Assembly (NCBI GenBank): GCA_026119935.1
Contig: JALRMH010000046.1
Coordinates: forward strand, 248,001-312,000
DNA: 64,000 nucleotides
Reading direction: 5' to 3'
Source of the DNA: Endothia cerciana
Taxonomy: Eukaryota; Ascomycota; Sordariomycetes; Diaporthales; Cryphonectriaceae
In this document: in pieces, positions 22,513-35,367 of the stretch
How positions within the stretch are numbered: the stretch's first letter is position 1
How the letters are laid out: each line of letters opens with the position of its first letter
The notes under the pieces: generated by a model
The model's database searches: none
The model's input: only the letters and a program-made list of their open reading frames with translations
What the model was told of the DNA's origin: nothing
Translations under genes and position numbers: made by a program

Positions 22513-25500
22513 TAACCGTGTCGTGACGGTCATTCCCTGTAGCACGTAACTACGGCGTCTCCGTTCGTGGCTGAGCGTAGCCCCATTAGAATTTTGTGAA
22601 GGTGCGCTCAGTCCTTCTCATAGTGCCTTGCAACCCTCTTCAAGAGCCTTTGCCTAATTGCGGCTCTCCCATACTCTGTACATGCATATGATATGGGCCT
22701 GGCTCTTGGAGTGGCTCGTAGCGATCCGCTGAGAATGGTATAGTCGAAGTCGCCCAAGCTGACCGAGTACAAAGAGCGAGATGGGCTTGGGACACTGCAG
22801 ACCATTTCTGGTCTGCACTGCACGCTCTAGCACAGAAGGAGTCCTGGCAACAAGGGTTTTGCCATAGCTCGGAGGCATCGGTTAAGTCACTTCCACAGTA
22901 GACAAGGAGGATAATACCAAGTCGTCAGCGCAAATATGATGTGCGAGGACTCTTTATGAGCCAGCACTATCCTCTAAGAAGTTCCGAAGTCATAAGTAGA
23001 CCTGGGCGTCAGTAGTTATAGGTGGACTAGAAGCAAATCGCAAGTCAAGATGGTTGCTCATTATGGCCCACACGTTGACGAGAAGGCTGCATACATTTCG
23101 CTGCAGAAGTCTGTGTGACATGGGACATGCCATCTAACGACGAGCTGCGCAACTAGGCTTGCAGTACATGTGGATGCTCTACAGCCATACCCTCTTCTAT
23201 TGGGGACGGAATGCATGTTGGACTACAGAGGACATAATGTACACAAGGATCAATAAGCTCCATCACACAGATTTAGTGCCCTTGCTGTCATAGCCTGTAT
23301 TCAACAGGGTCCAAGACCTACCGGCAGATGTCCGTCGCAGGCCTGTGCACTGAGTGAAGATGTATAGCACCTGATCGCCTTACCATATCACATCATGTTG
23401 GACGCAAAGAGCAATCACCATGCTACTGTTCACCACTACTAGTCAAGTCGAACGACCATTTTCGAACCAAAAGCAGAAGGCGCATTAGTTCAATCATCCT
23501 ACGACACAGCGCTTGCGACAACTAACAAGAGGCCCAAGCACAAGGTGGCTCAAACTGCTACAGGATACCTCACAAAAATCCCTGGCGGCACATGCAGGCG
23601 ATGAATCTGGGGACGAATCCCATCCGAAGGTAGTGTGGCACTATGGCACATATTTTGCCCCGCGATTCCATCTACTCATATCGATAAGATCTTGCAGCGG
23701 GGCAGGGTGAGAGGACCCTGAAATCGACTTGCATAGATGGCTGCTCGTGGCTAAAAAAGCGGTAAACCATCCTCCAACAACCTTCAAGCTGCCTTTGAAG
23801 GACTGCAGAGCCCTGCCACGAGTCTAGGACCACTCCTTTTTCTCTTGTTTCAATTGCTCGCAGAGTAGGCGTCCGGTTGTCGTCCTGGAGTCAATCGGCA
23901 GTGCCGCCATTCAGGAAAGCTGAAAACACGGTGTACTTTGTGATACAATACATCACGACGCTGGCTTACTCGCCCTGTACATCGTGGACACGCCTCTCCC
24001 TCAGCGAGATAACCGGTTGCACTCTGTGTCCCTCGGCTCATTTGAGGACTCCCTCCTGACGCCCCAATAGGGGTAGACAGGACTTTGGCACGCAAGTGCG
24101 GAAATTCGGTTGAAAAGGCTTCATTCGTCCACCTCAGCCACTCAATCTTCTGGTTGTTGAGTACTAAGTAGGTCTAACTGATCGCATCTGCACTTCCTCG
24201 TCCACAATTATGTATGCAATCATCGCCTGAGAGTTCCGGTTCATCAAGTGACCAACGAGATATCGAATCCTCTTTCATTCTGTCTACGGTGTATGAGGCG
24301 GTGTGAAGGGGGGCTCATGGGCTGAATACTCTTTATGCTTACGTGCACCATCCACACATGTCCACCTGTTTGTATTTTCAGACAAAGGCGTGCTCTTCAG
24401 CAGGACCTTGTATTGAGACAGATACTTCGTCGGTCACAACAGGCTGACTTCATCTCAATTGAGGTTCGGATATTTTTCAAGTGCCTTTGTTGGGCATTTG
24501 CTACATACATGCTCTGTTTTGTCTTCTACACAGACCAGAGTGGCCTTGAGCAGTCCGGAATAACCCATTCTGGGGGCCAAAAGTCATAGCATCATCGACA
24601 TACTCACTGTACATCGTCAGAACCTGGCACACGTGCTGACTCTCCAGATTAGGCCTTATTGCTGGTGATCGCCGGCCAAGCTTGTCACAGGAAGCCGACG
24701 TGTGGCCGCAGAGCCGGGCCCAGCGATTGCATTTTCGGCGCCATCAAGGTACCATCTACAGGCATCTGCTTGGACGCGGTGGCCTTAGCCCGCTACATTA
24801 CTCGTCAGCAGGGCGGCACTGGAAATTGTGCTCTTCTGCAGCCCGTGTACCCAGTGTGCAATTCTGCCAGTCTCACCATCAGCGTCACTCCTTTCCAATT
24901 CCGGGAAGGCCTCTCACCTCATCCATCTCCCGGAGCATCTTGAACTGTTTTAAAACCCTGCGCAGGTCAGTGACCACCTTTGCCAAGACAACTAGATGAG
25001 ATTTCCGAGTTGCACCCATCTGCGCGCGAGCAACACTAGCATCGGCAACGCTAACGGCCAGAAGCAGATTTGCATCAAGTAAGTGCTACGTGACCCTTCG
25101 TTTGCCCCTTCGACGATTTTCACGGCGGTGAAACACGAAACTTTCTGGAGATAAAGTCACTGATGTCTTCTTCCTCCGCCCAAGCATTTCCACTTGACTT
25201 CACTGACATTGTCACACCAGGAAACACCAGTAGGTTACTACCAGTACCACTCCGGGCGGTGACAGACCTTGACTGTCCAAGGCTTGTGGCAACACCTTTG
25301 GGCTGATTGAACGACAGCGACGAGTACAGAGGCTTGCGCACCCGCCCTGCCACTGCCTGTGGGCCCCTTCGCCGTCTAAAGCCTGGGGTCGACTGTCTGC
25401 AATCCGGATATACGGTAGCGCCACGATCTAGTACCTCTAGCCATAGACCTGGTGTGAACACCTCCCCACACGAAGTCGTACAGGCCTTGCAACAGACGAC

Positions 25501-25750
25501 CAGCCCAGTTGTTGTATCCGGGTCGTGCCCTCTGATTCCAGCAACAAGGTGCTCTTCCACCCACGGCCTCCCCAAACTTCACACGTCCGGAGGCATCGAA
25601 CCTGGTCTCGCCGCTCGGGTGCCTCAATCTTGGCCTCTGCTCGGCGGCAAAACCTGGTTACAAAACCTGCGGTCGACTCTCAAAGGAGGTCGGATCCGAT
25701 ACTCATCTGTCTACCCAGCCAATTCTCAATACCGGGCCTTCTCAGGCGAG
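22513..25750. other. 3.2 kb intergenic region mpp6 to ste23
   Basis: No recognisable gene was found. All open frames are shorter than 150 codons except one running in frame into the ste23 start (25307-25750, discussed as a finding). No tRNA, transposon or clear repeat was seen. Confidence 0.45.
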
Positions 25751-28700
25751 ATGCCGCTCGCAGAACACGAGCTCCGCCCCGCGGAGTTGGTGACTGACCA
25801 TCTGGAAAGGCCATCACTGGACGATAGGACTTATCGTGTCATCCGGCTCCCGAACCAGCTTGAGGCGCTGATAGTTCACGATGCTAAGACCGACAAGGCC
25901 AGTGCGGCCATGGACGTCAACGTGGGAAACTTCAGTGACGATGCGGACATGCCAGGCATGGCGCACGCTGTCGAGCATGTAGGTGGCGCCGCCCCTTCAA
26001 TGTCGAATGTCTATACTGACCTTCATGAAGCTCTTATTCATGGGGACCAGGAAGTATCCCGAGGAAAACGCCTACAACCAGTACCTCTCTGCTCATTCTG
26101 GCTCGTCCAACGCATACACTGCAGCCACGTCGACGAACTACTACTTTGAGGTTGGAAGCCGACCAAGTGATGACCAAGAGCCATCTGCAACAAACCCTTC
26201 GCCATTGAAGGGCGGTCTGGACCGGTTTGCGCAATTCTTCGTTGAGCCGCTGTTCCTCGAGTCGACGCTGGATCGTGAGCTTCGAGCTGTAGACTCCGAG
26301 AACAAGAAGAACCTCCAGAGCGACACTTGGCGGCTCAATCAGCTTGAGAAGTCTCTGTCCAACCCTGCGCACCCCTACTGCTATTTCTCCACAGGCAGCT
26401 TGGAGACCCTGAAGACCAAACCCGACGCTCGAGGAATCAACGTAAGGCAGAAGTTCATTGAATTTCACGAGAAGCATTACTCTGCCAACCGCATGAAGCT
26501 CGTGGTTCTAGGGAGAGAGCCCCTAGACCTCCTCGAGTCTTGGGTCGTGGAGTACTTCTCGGATATCGAAGACAAGAATCTCAAGCCCAATAGGTGGTTG
26601 GATGCGTCCCCGTTGGGACCTGAGCAGCTCGCCATGCAGGTCTTTGCAAAACCAGTTATGGACTCTAGAGAACTGGGCCTGTGCTTCCCATTTCCGGATG
26701 AGGACGAGCTCTTTGAGTCGCTGCCTAGTAGGTACATCAGCCATTTGATCGGACATGAAGGTCCTGGCAGCATCATGTCCTACATCAAGGGCAAGGGATG
26801 GGCGAACGGTCTCAGCGCTGGAGCATATCCAGTGTGCCCCGGCTCCCCTGGAATGTTTGAATGCCAAATCCGACTGACTGAGGAAGTAAGTCGCACTTCT
26901 CCGCCTTGGTGCTTTGTCAAATACTAATATTTGCTTCAGGGTTTGAAAAACTACCGAGAGATTGTGAAGGTATTCTTCCAATATGTCGCACTGTTACGTG
27001 AGTTCCAGCCACAAGAGTGGATCTGGGAGGAACAAAAGGGCATGGCGGACGTCGACTTCAAATTCAAGCAGAAGACCCCAGCAAGCCGCTTCACAAGCAA
27101 GATCAGTGCCATCATGCAGAAGCCTCTGCCTCGGGAATGGCTGCTGAGTGGCACCAGCCGGTTGAGGAAGTTTGACCCCAAGGCCATCCGCGAGGGGATA
27201 GAGCACCTGCGACCAGAAAGCCTCCGGATGACAATTATATCCCGCGACTACCCTGGTACATGGGAGAAGAAGGAACAGTGGTACGGAACGGAGTACACCT
27301 CCGAGAAGATCCCTAGTGATTTCATGGAGGAGATCAAGAAAGCGGTCTCGAGCCCGGCTGCGGACCGGATCCCGAAACTGCACCTGCCCCACAAGAACCA
27401 GTTCATACCCACCAAACTTGAAGTGGAGAAGAAGGAGGTCAAGGAGCCTGCGGTCGCGCCGAAGCTGGTCAGAAATGACGGCATGGCGCGTACGTGGTAC
27501 AAGAAGGACGACCAATTCTGGGTGCCCAAGGCGAATTTGATCGTTAGCTGCAAGAGTCCGATAATATACGCATCAGCGGAGAACGCTGTCAAAGCAAGGA
27601 TCTTCACGGATCTTGTGCGGGATGCGTTAGAAGAGTATTCCTATGATGCAGAGCTGGCGGGCCTGCAGTACCACGTCTCGCTGGACTCTCGGGGGCTGTT
27701 CCTCGAGGTCGGCGGGTACAATGACAAGCTTCCGGTGCTGCTCGAGCAGGTGCTCAAGACGATGAGAGATCTGGAAGTCAAAGAAGACCGGTTCGCCATC
27801 ATCAAGGAACGCGTGAGCAGGGCATACCGAAACTGGGCTCTCCAACAGCCATTCCACCAAGTGGGAGAGTATACCCACTGGCTGACCACGGAGCACGACT
27901 TCACGGTCGAAGAATTCGCTGCTGAGCTGCCCATCGTCACCTACGAGTCGACTCGAGCTTTCCAGAAGGAACTACTTTCGCAACTGCACATTGAAGCCGT
28001 GGTCCACGGCAACTTGTACAAGGAGGACGCTCTCCGACTCACAGACATGCTGGAGCAGACACTGAAGACGCGCTCGCTGCCGAAAACGCAGTGGCCAATC
28101 TGGCGTTCATTCCTGTTTCCACCAGGCTCGAACTACGTCTTCAAGAAGACCCTCGGGGACCCTGCCAATGTCAACCACTGCATCGAGTACTTCCTGTTTG
28201 TGGGTGAAAAGCACGAGCACCTGCTTCGGTCGAAGGTCCTGCTGCTTAGCCAGATCCTTCACGAGCCCGCGTTCGACCAGCTTCGGACTAAGGAGCAGTT
28301 GGGCTACATCGTGTTCAGTGGCATCAAGACCAGCGCGACAACGCTGGGTTTCCGCTTCATCATTCAGAGCGAGAAGACGACGCAGTACCTGGAGGCCAGG
28401 ATCGAAAGCTTCCTGACCAGCTCCGCGGAGTTGCTGAAGACGATGAGCGACTCGGACTTCGAGGGCCACAAGCGCAGTGTCATCATCAAACTGCTTGAGA
28501 AGACGAAGAACCTCGACGAGGAGACCAACCGCCTCTGGGGTCAGGTATCTAATGAATACTACGATTTCGACCTCCGTGAGTGCAAGCTCATGATTACATG
28601 CTGGACCGGCAAGCTGACATTTTTCTCTTTAAAAAACAGCACAAAGGACTGCGGGCCAGGTTAAGCAGCTGACCAAGCAGGAGATGATCGACTTCTTTGA

Positions 28701-29166
28701 TCATTATATCAGCCCTGCATCGCCCGAGCGTGCCAAGGTCTCTGTGTGGATGGTCGCGCAGGCAACGAGCGATGTCTCGACCAAACAGATCTCGGAGCTT
28801 GTCAAGACACTGGACCTCAACTCGACCGAACGCGAGTCCCAGGCGGCGACGGATCTGCAGGCGCGGCTGAGCGCGGCTGGCCACGATGAGCAGAAGGAGA
28901 TAGAAGGTCTCAAGGAGTACCTCCTGCACGACCTCAAGGTCGAGGAGGCCAAGATCGACGCCGCGGCGGAGGCGTGGAGGAAGCTGTCGCCCAAGGTCAA
29001 CGGTGTGCAAGGCGTCCACGAGGAGGCAAACCCGCCGTCGCTGAACGGGACGACGATCAGCTTTATCGAGGACCCTAGAGACTTCAAGGCTCGGCTGCCC
29101 GTCAGCGCGGGCGCCCGGCCAGTCAAGGACCTCACGGGGTATGAGGAGCTAGACCCGAAGCTCTGA
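25751..29166 (+). CDS. ste23: Ste23/insulysin-type M16 metallopeptidase
   Basis: M16A peptidases of the insulin-degrading enzyme family are zinc enzymes that cleave short peptides in a closed chamber. Yeast Ste23 also trims the a-factor pheromone precursor. The model join(25751..25978, 26031..26885, 26940..28575, 28640..29166) gives 1081 residues, the usual size of about 1000. The inverted zinc motif HxxEH is H72-A-V-E75-H76, directly before intron 1 and LLFMGTRKYPEENAYNQYL. The third ligand Glu lies in DRELRAVDSENKK. The second half carries the inactive repeat with FDQLRTKEQLGYIVFSG. All three introns have good donors (GTAGGT, GTAAGT, GTGAGT) and restore the frame. The start is the Met giving the standard N terminus, but the frame is open upstream and a targeting extension is possible. 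Confidence 0.93.
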
Positions 29167-30759
29167 ACCGACGGGCAAGGGGCTGCGATCGTCCATTCAG
29201 GGAGTTACGATGAAGGCGTGGTGGAGAGATGTTCGGGACAACTCTCCCAAACGTACCTGCACATGGAGGCTCATGTATGAAGGATGGTAACGTCTTCAGC
29301 ACCAGGCACGATGCGATGATGTGAACGATGCTATTGCAGGAGAGTCTTGTCAACACCTCGAGTATCTCATAGAACGGGTGGACTAGGTAGAAGATGTAGT
29401 TTCAACGATGCTGAGTATTGGTGGCAATGAGCAACCGGCTGTAGGCTGTGGTCGGTATTGACTGGAGGTGCTCTAACAACTAGTGGATCTACGTTGACAG
29501 CCAATGGCTTTCGAATGTATTCTCTCGGGATGTCCTCGGTCAATCCCTTGTAGGCTGACCCTCCGTCCTTCTGAGCCCTGGCTTATTCCTGACCCCTCTG
29601 TAATCCGTACTAAGGTAGAAGCACCAGCTGACTCGTAGCCAGGTTCAGTGGGACGGGGCCCTCGAGCCAACACTAGGGAGGATGTACGGTACTCTCTGTA
29701 CATGCTTACCGTAGTAGGAATCAAGCCCCTGTGTCCCGCAGGTCCGGCACCTACAGGAGGGTGGCCCTGATGGGGGACCAGGGAAAAGGCGGCGGGTTGG
29801 CAGAATTTTACAAGCCCCACGTCCAGGTACCCCAGCAACCCAAAATAGCGTGTGAGGGGACTTGGGGGGCCCGGCGGGAACCCTTTTCCATAACCTTTGG
29901 CCTGTAATCTTTTTTCCAACTTGGAGAGGCAAACCACGACGTCAATAGTTTCCCCCCCCCTTCTCTGCCCCGTCGAACAAGAGGATTGCTCCTGTCTTCA
30001 GCACACGATCAGCAGAAGCCAGGTGGGTTCTTGCAGATTGCAATCCCCTATTGTGCAGGTATGTCAAGGACCATTCTCATGCCTCTTGCATTCTGCACTT
30101 GAGTCCTTCGCACTGCCGTACCAACACAACCTGCTTGTGAGGGTTGGTTGCATGTACCAACCCACCTCTCACAGCCCTCACAGCCCTCACAGCCCTCACA
30201 GCCCTCACAGCCCACTGTCCACCGCCTGCCTCGCCGCCCTTCCTTCAGACACTCAGCGCCTTCATCCCCTTCCCCCTCCCTACTCACAGCGTGTATGGAT
30301 GGCAAAACACCTCCACCTACTACGTCCACCTACAAGTATACACCCGCCCACGAGTTCAATTCTCGACCTTGTGACAGCAGGCGTGTCCTCTCACACACAG
30401 TCACAACAAACCTGAGCCCTTCTTATAGTTCCTCTTCCTTTTATTTTTCCGTTTACCTTGCCGGGCCGGTGTTGGTGGCCTTTTTTTTTTTTCTTCCTTT
30501 TTTTGCTAAATGTTGCCGTTGCACCCTAGGGCGATTTGATTTGACTCGAATTGCATCCTCATCAACCTACGATACGTTCTGCAACTCCACATTCTTCGGC
30601 CACCGTCGACTGCATATCGCATTTCCGCGGCGCATCGAGATACCGTCCTCCTTCCTCTCCTCCCTTCCCGGTCCTCCAACGTGTCTCCTCTCATCTGCCA
30701 ACCTGGAGCTGCGCGGGCAGCTCCCTTTCACCACGTCTTCCACCATCAAGAAACGGAAG
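29167..30759. promoter_or_regulatory. Intergenic region and 5' leader of ubp12
   Basis: This 1.6 kb region lies between ste23 and ubp12. From about 29940 onward it is strongly pyrimidine-rich, with a C9 run at 29952-29960, five 9-bp repeats at 30169-30213 and a T-rich tract at about 30480-30504. These features are typical of a fungal core promoter and 5' leader. No separate gene was recognised. Confidence 0.5.
30169..30213 (+). repeat. Five tandem copies of the 9-mer TCACAGCCC
   Basis: Five exact head-to-tail copies of TCACAGCCC lie about 550 bp upstream of the ubp12 start codon. It is a minisatellite-like tract in a probable 5' leader or promoter. Confidence 0.9.
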
Positions 30760-33700
30760 ATGTCACGCCCTGAGGACTTGCCACGATCGGCATCACCCCT
30801 GAAGCGCCGCGCCGGGAGCGCGCCGCCCGACGACAACCAAGACACGACCGAGGATGTCGACATGCTCTCCCTCCCGCCCTCCGCCGACAACGCCGATGCG
30901 TTGGTACCAGATGGCGCCCCGATCGAGGGCGTTGATGAGGCTGTGCAAGAGGGAGATGCCGACTCGCCCCGGGACGATGCGTCGACCACCGCGCAAGCCG
31001 ACGGTAACGACGAGGACATTCCTGACCTAGTTGGCTTGGATATGGACCCGGCCAGTGTGGGAGAGACGCAGCCTGGCTCCGAAGCCGAGGATATTACCCT
31101 GGTGCATGACAGCTCTGGCGGAAATGATGCGCAACAGCAAGACCTTACCGAGCCAGAAGAGCAACGGGACCATAATTCTGGGGAGAGTAAAGCCCAGACC
31201 CAGAATGGCTCTAGTACCACCAACACAGATGAGGCCGCCGACTCGGACTCCAAGACGGTGGACACCGCTGCAACCAGCACCTCTATCGAGGGCCCCGCCA
31301 AAAATTGTGAGCCCCATCATCTGACTGCTCCTCTCTACTCACTAATGTGTCCGTCTCCAGCCTCCCTACTCGGTGCAACCATCGACTCCGCAGCTAATGG
31401 CACAGGCAAGGGAAACCGAAGCGGTCGCAACAGTCCCGCTCCATCGGGGCCAGGAACACGCGGTCGACAGGCGAGATCGGGACGGACGTTGGGTTTGACC
31501 GGGCTTTCGAATCTGGGAAATACGTGTTACATGAATTCGGCCCTTCAGTGCATCAGGAGTGTCGAGGAGCTCACAAAATATTTTTTGACCGAGGAATACG
31601 CCGAGGAGCTGAACTTCGACAACCCGTTGGGTCACGGCGGGAATGTCGCGCGAGCATACGCGTATCTTCTGGGCATAATCTACAAGAAGGGCCCGCCGCC
31701 TAGCTCTGTCACGCCGCGGAACTTCAAGGATGTCGTCGGCCGGTATGCGCCTCAGTTCTCCGGCTGGGCGCAGCAGGACACTCAGGAGTTTTTGGGATTC
31801 TTGCTCGATGGGCTCCAGGAGGATTTGAACCGGGTCAAGAAGAAGCCCTATATCGAGAAGCCGGATTCCACGGACGATATGGTTGGCAATCCAGAGAAGA
31901 TCCGGCAGTTGGCTGAGAGGGTCTGGGGCATCCACAAAGCGCGCGACGACTCAGTGATCGGCGATCTCTTCACTGGACTGTACAAATCAACACTTGTTTG
32001 TCCGACTTGTGCGAAAATCAGCATCACCTTCGAGCCATTCACCAACCTTACACTCCCGCTGCCGGTTCAGAACGTTTGGCAGGGGAAGGTCAAATATTTC
32101 CCGTTGGACGACAGGCCAGTCTGCGTGGCGGTTGAACTCGACAAGACCGCAAGCATCAGGGCGCTGAAGGAGTTCCTCTCCCCCCGGGTCGGTGTACCGG
32201 TCGAGCGTCTCATCGGAGCTGAGGAGTACAAGGACAAGTTCTTCAAGATCTACGATGACGGCCAGCAGGTGTCAGATGAGATTCAAAAAGAGGACATGCC
32301 TTGCTTCTTCGAGTTGGAAGCCCCACCAACGAATCTCCCTAGGAAGAAGAAATCGCACAAGTACTCTATTCTGAGCACCCATGACGACATACCCTTAGCG
32401 AATGATCCGCTCGCAGAGGAAATGGCCCAAAATATGGCGGTTCCGGTGTTCCACAGGTTGAATCCCCGTTCGAACAGGTCAAGCAGGATGCTGCCAGCCC
32501 GATCCTCGGAAAATGTGTCACCACCACACTTCATTACACTGAATCCTGAAGAGGTTTGCTACCCAGCTGAGAGATTGATGTAGGGGCTTTTATACTGACG
32601 TCTCGATAGGCTCGCGATGAAGACAGAATCCGCCGCAAGATCTTGGAGAAGGTTGCCACCTTCAGCACACGCTCTCCACTGTCATCTCTGAACGGTGGTG
32701 AGCCGACCTATATTTCTGACCCTGAACACTCACTCATTAATGCCTCCGATGCAGACTCGGACGGCAGGGTCGTAGCAAAATCTGTAGAGGGCGAAGATGA
32801 CATTGTGGACGTGAGCATGCAGGATGCGGCCCAAACTCCGTCGGCGCAACAGGACGCGGACAGGTATGTTGTCACATGCTATGGCTCGATGCGCCAGAAG
32901 CCGGCTAACGTGGAAGGAAGATCCTCAACTCTCCTCAAAAAGTTCAGTACTCAGCGGCCCGAATGGCTAGATCCAGCAGTATACCTCGATGGTCAACTCC
33001 AGGGCCTGTTTGACATGAGCTTCTTCACGGAGAAAACTGCTATTCCTAGTGGGTGGAGCAGTTTCGGGTCAAATCCCGACAAACTCTATCCAAGGCTGGA
33101 ATCGAGAAAGCCACGGCCTCTCACTCCAAGTGACGAGGACATGCCGAGCCCATCTGGCTCCGGGACAGCTTCTGAAGAGAGTAGTACTGACGAAACCCCT
33201 GACATTGCACCCGCTCCTGAAGTCTCGACTAGAATGCTCGAGGAGTCGAGCGACGATGAGACTTTCCCGGAAGTTACGGTTCGTCAACGGCAACACTGTA
33301 ATATGTTGGGCTGTAGAACTGACAGCTATCAGGAACTGCCCCACCGGATTTCGAGACCGGGTCTGAAGGGTGGTAAGAAGAAGATGAAGGGGTGCAAGAC
33401 CTATTCGAAGAAAGGTCAGAAGAGGTTCAACAAGCAGCAACATCAGCAAAATGCGCGACGGTCGTACCACCAGCAGCAAAACCATAGTCTCAGCCTCTTC
33501 GACGATGATGATCCTGAGTGGGGCTCTAAGGCTGATGGCGGTCCGTTGGTCCGTCTCGGTGAGGGCATTGTGGTTGACTGGAATCCAGATGCATGGGACC
33601 AGGTCTTTGGTCGCGAACCCAACAGCGATGACAACAAGACTGCAACTCGCTCGACGTTCTTACCGACCGCTATTGAGACGCTCAAAGACCCGCAGCTCGA

Positions 33701-34340
33701 GGCCAAAATTCAGGCTCGTCGGTCACGCTCTAGCAAGGGCATCACCTTGGACGACTGTCTGGCCGAATTCGAGAAAGAAGAAATTCTGTCCGAAGATGAT
33801 AAATGGTACTGTCCTAAGTGCAAGGAGTTCTGTCGAGCGGCCAAGAAATTCGACCTGTGGCATACGCCGGACATTCTGATTGTGCATCTCAAGCGGTTCA
33901 GCTCGAGCGGTCACCGCCGTGACAAGATCGATGCTACTGTCGACTTCGCAATCGAGGGCCTGGATATATCTAGTCGAGTTCTTGAGAAAGATGGCGAGAA
34001 ACAGGAGTTGTATGACCTGATCGCTATTGACGACCACATGGGTGGCCTGGGCGGGGGCCACTACACTGCTTTTGCCAAGAATTTCGAGGATGGCGCGTGG
34101 TACAAATTCGACGACTCCATAGTATCCCCAGTCAGGGATACCTCGAGGATGATCACATCCCACGCGTACCTGCTTTTCTACCGGCGTCGCAGCGACCGCC
34201 CGCTCGGCGGACCAAAGCTGGAGAAAGCGTGTCGCCAATACGCGCGCATGTTCCACGGCGAGGGTGATTCTAATGACGACGAGGGTGATTCTAATGACGA
34301 CGAGGCCGTCAACAACAGCGAGGGTACAGAGTCCCGCTAG
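30760..34340 (+). CDS. ubp12: Ubp12-type ubiquitin-specific protease lacking the DUSP region
   Basis: This deubiquitinase of the USP family cleaves ubiquitin from substrates. The model join(30760..31306, 31361..32553, 32610..32863, 32921..34340) gives 1137 residues. The Cys box is [17 protein letters not shown] (nucleophile near residue 238) and the His box is [18 protein letters not shown] near the C terminus, followed by YKFDDS. CPTC and CPKC pairs form the zinc ribbon, and the two catalytic halves are separated by a long insert, as in Ubp12/USP4-type enzymes. The acidic N terminus ([17 protein letters not shown]) is typical of fungal Ubp12. The DUSP and ubiquitin-like segments normally found between it and the Cys box are absent. 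A further 54-bp intron at 33279-33332 (GTTCGT...TCAG) is possible. A 21-bp duplication encodes GDSNDDE twice near the C terminus. Confidence 0.9.
34260..34301 (+). repeat. 21-bp direct duplication in the ubp12 C-terminal coding region
   Basis: Two perfect tandem copies of a 21-bp unit encode GDSNDDE twice in the acidic tail. This looks like a recent in-frame slippage or duplication. Confidence 0.9.
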
Positions 34341-35351
34341 TCACTCAGCACTTGCTGTCGCAGCTTGAGAGCCAAGATGCAGCAGGGCCTCAAGTCGGTC
34401 CTGCCCCGACTCGGGAGCTATGGCCACCGTCTAGACCACCATCTCTAGAAATGTAGGAGTCAAGTACGACGGCATGCCATCACCAGGACCATGCCCCCTC
34501 AGTTCCCAGGCCGGCGCCGGCGCAGAAGTTGGATCCGAAAACGGATCCGACGCGTACTTATCCGTGCCAGAGGATGGTCCCTTGTGCCCACGTACAGGAT
34601 GAGGCGCGCGCCTGGCAGCTGAACAAGAGGAGCTCAAGGCGAAGGGGGCGTGCAACATTCACATTCTTGTGCATTATTGGGCGGCTCATGAGTGAAACCA
34701 GGGGCGAGGCAGGGCCATCGAACTCGAACGACCCGACGATGATGGCCAGCGGCTGTCTTTTAATTACGCACTAAGAGCATATGAGATCATGAAGAGACGG
34801 TGGTGATAGACTCTAGAGGAATTCACTTCTCCGTCTATAGAGGAAATACTATGTAAGGCGTTACTGCATGAGTACTGCAACTTAGACCCGCTGAATTTAT
34901 TGTACCGGCTTCTTCACTGTGTGCGATAAATAGACGTCTACGGCCTTCCTTTGGGCTCTCCTTCACCCGTTGTGTCCTCCACCTAACCTACGCTAAACCC
35001 ATCTCCGCTCCACCCTTCCTCAGCCTTGGTCTATGAAGCGCGCCGTCGACATTGGATGGTTCTACCAACGGAGACGCCGAGGGTCCTTGAGATTCAGGAA
35101 ACGCCCAATGATCCTCCCGAGGATGCCCCAATTATGCTTAAAAGTCCGCGGCAATACTCCGGGCCCGCTTCGAGAGGAAGGGAAAAATAAACCGAACAAC
35201 TTTTCAAACTCACTTCGAAGTTCATACAGCCCAACCGCTGGCATAGAGGCTAGAACCTTGACTCGAAGAACTCCGAGGCTCTTGAAGTTCGAACCCGAGC
35301 TGTGTAGTCTTTTTCATGTAGACGAGGCTGGACTGGGGTGGCCTTGTCCCT

Positions 35352-35367
35352 CCCCCCCCCCCCCCCC
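35352..35367 (+). repeat. C16 homopolymer
   Basis: A run of sixteen C residues in noncoding DNA, one of several poly-C/poly-G tracts in this part of the window. Confidence 0.9.

Noticed and set aside
29640..29935. Possible gene fragment between ste23 and ubp12
   Set aside because: Open frames on the minus strand show no family resemblance and no intron or start context.
30169..30213. Tandem 9-bp repeats considered as a CRISPR-like array
   Set aside because: Repeats are contiguous without spacers and the genome is eukaryotic. This is a simple minisatellite.
35284..35300. GAAGTTCGAACCCGAG as a possible tRNA B box
   Set aside because: The flanking stem bases do not pair and there is no A box at the proper distance.
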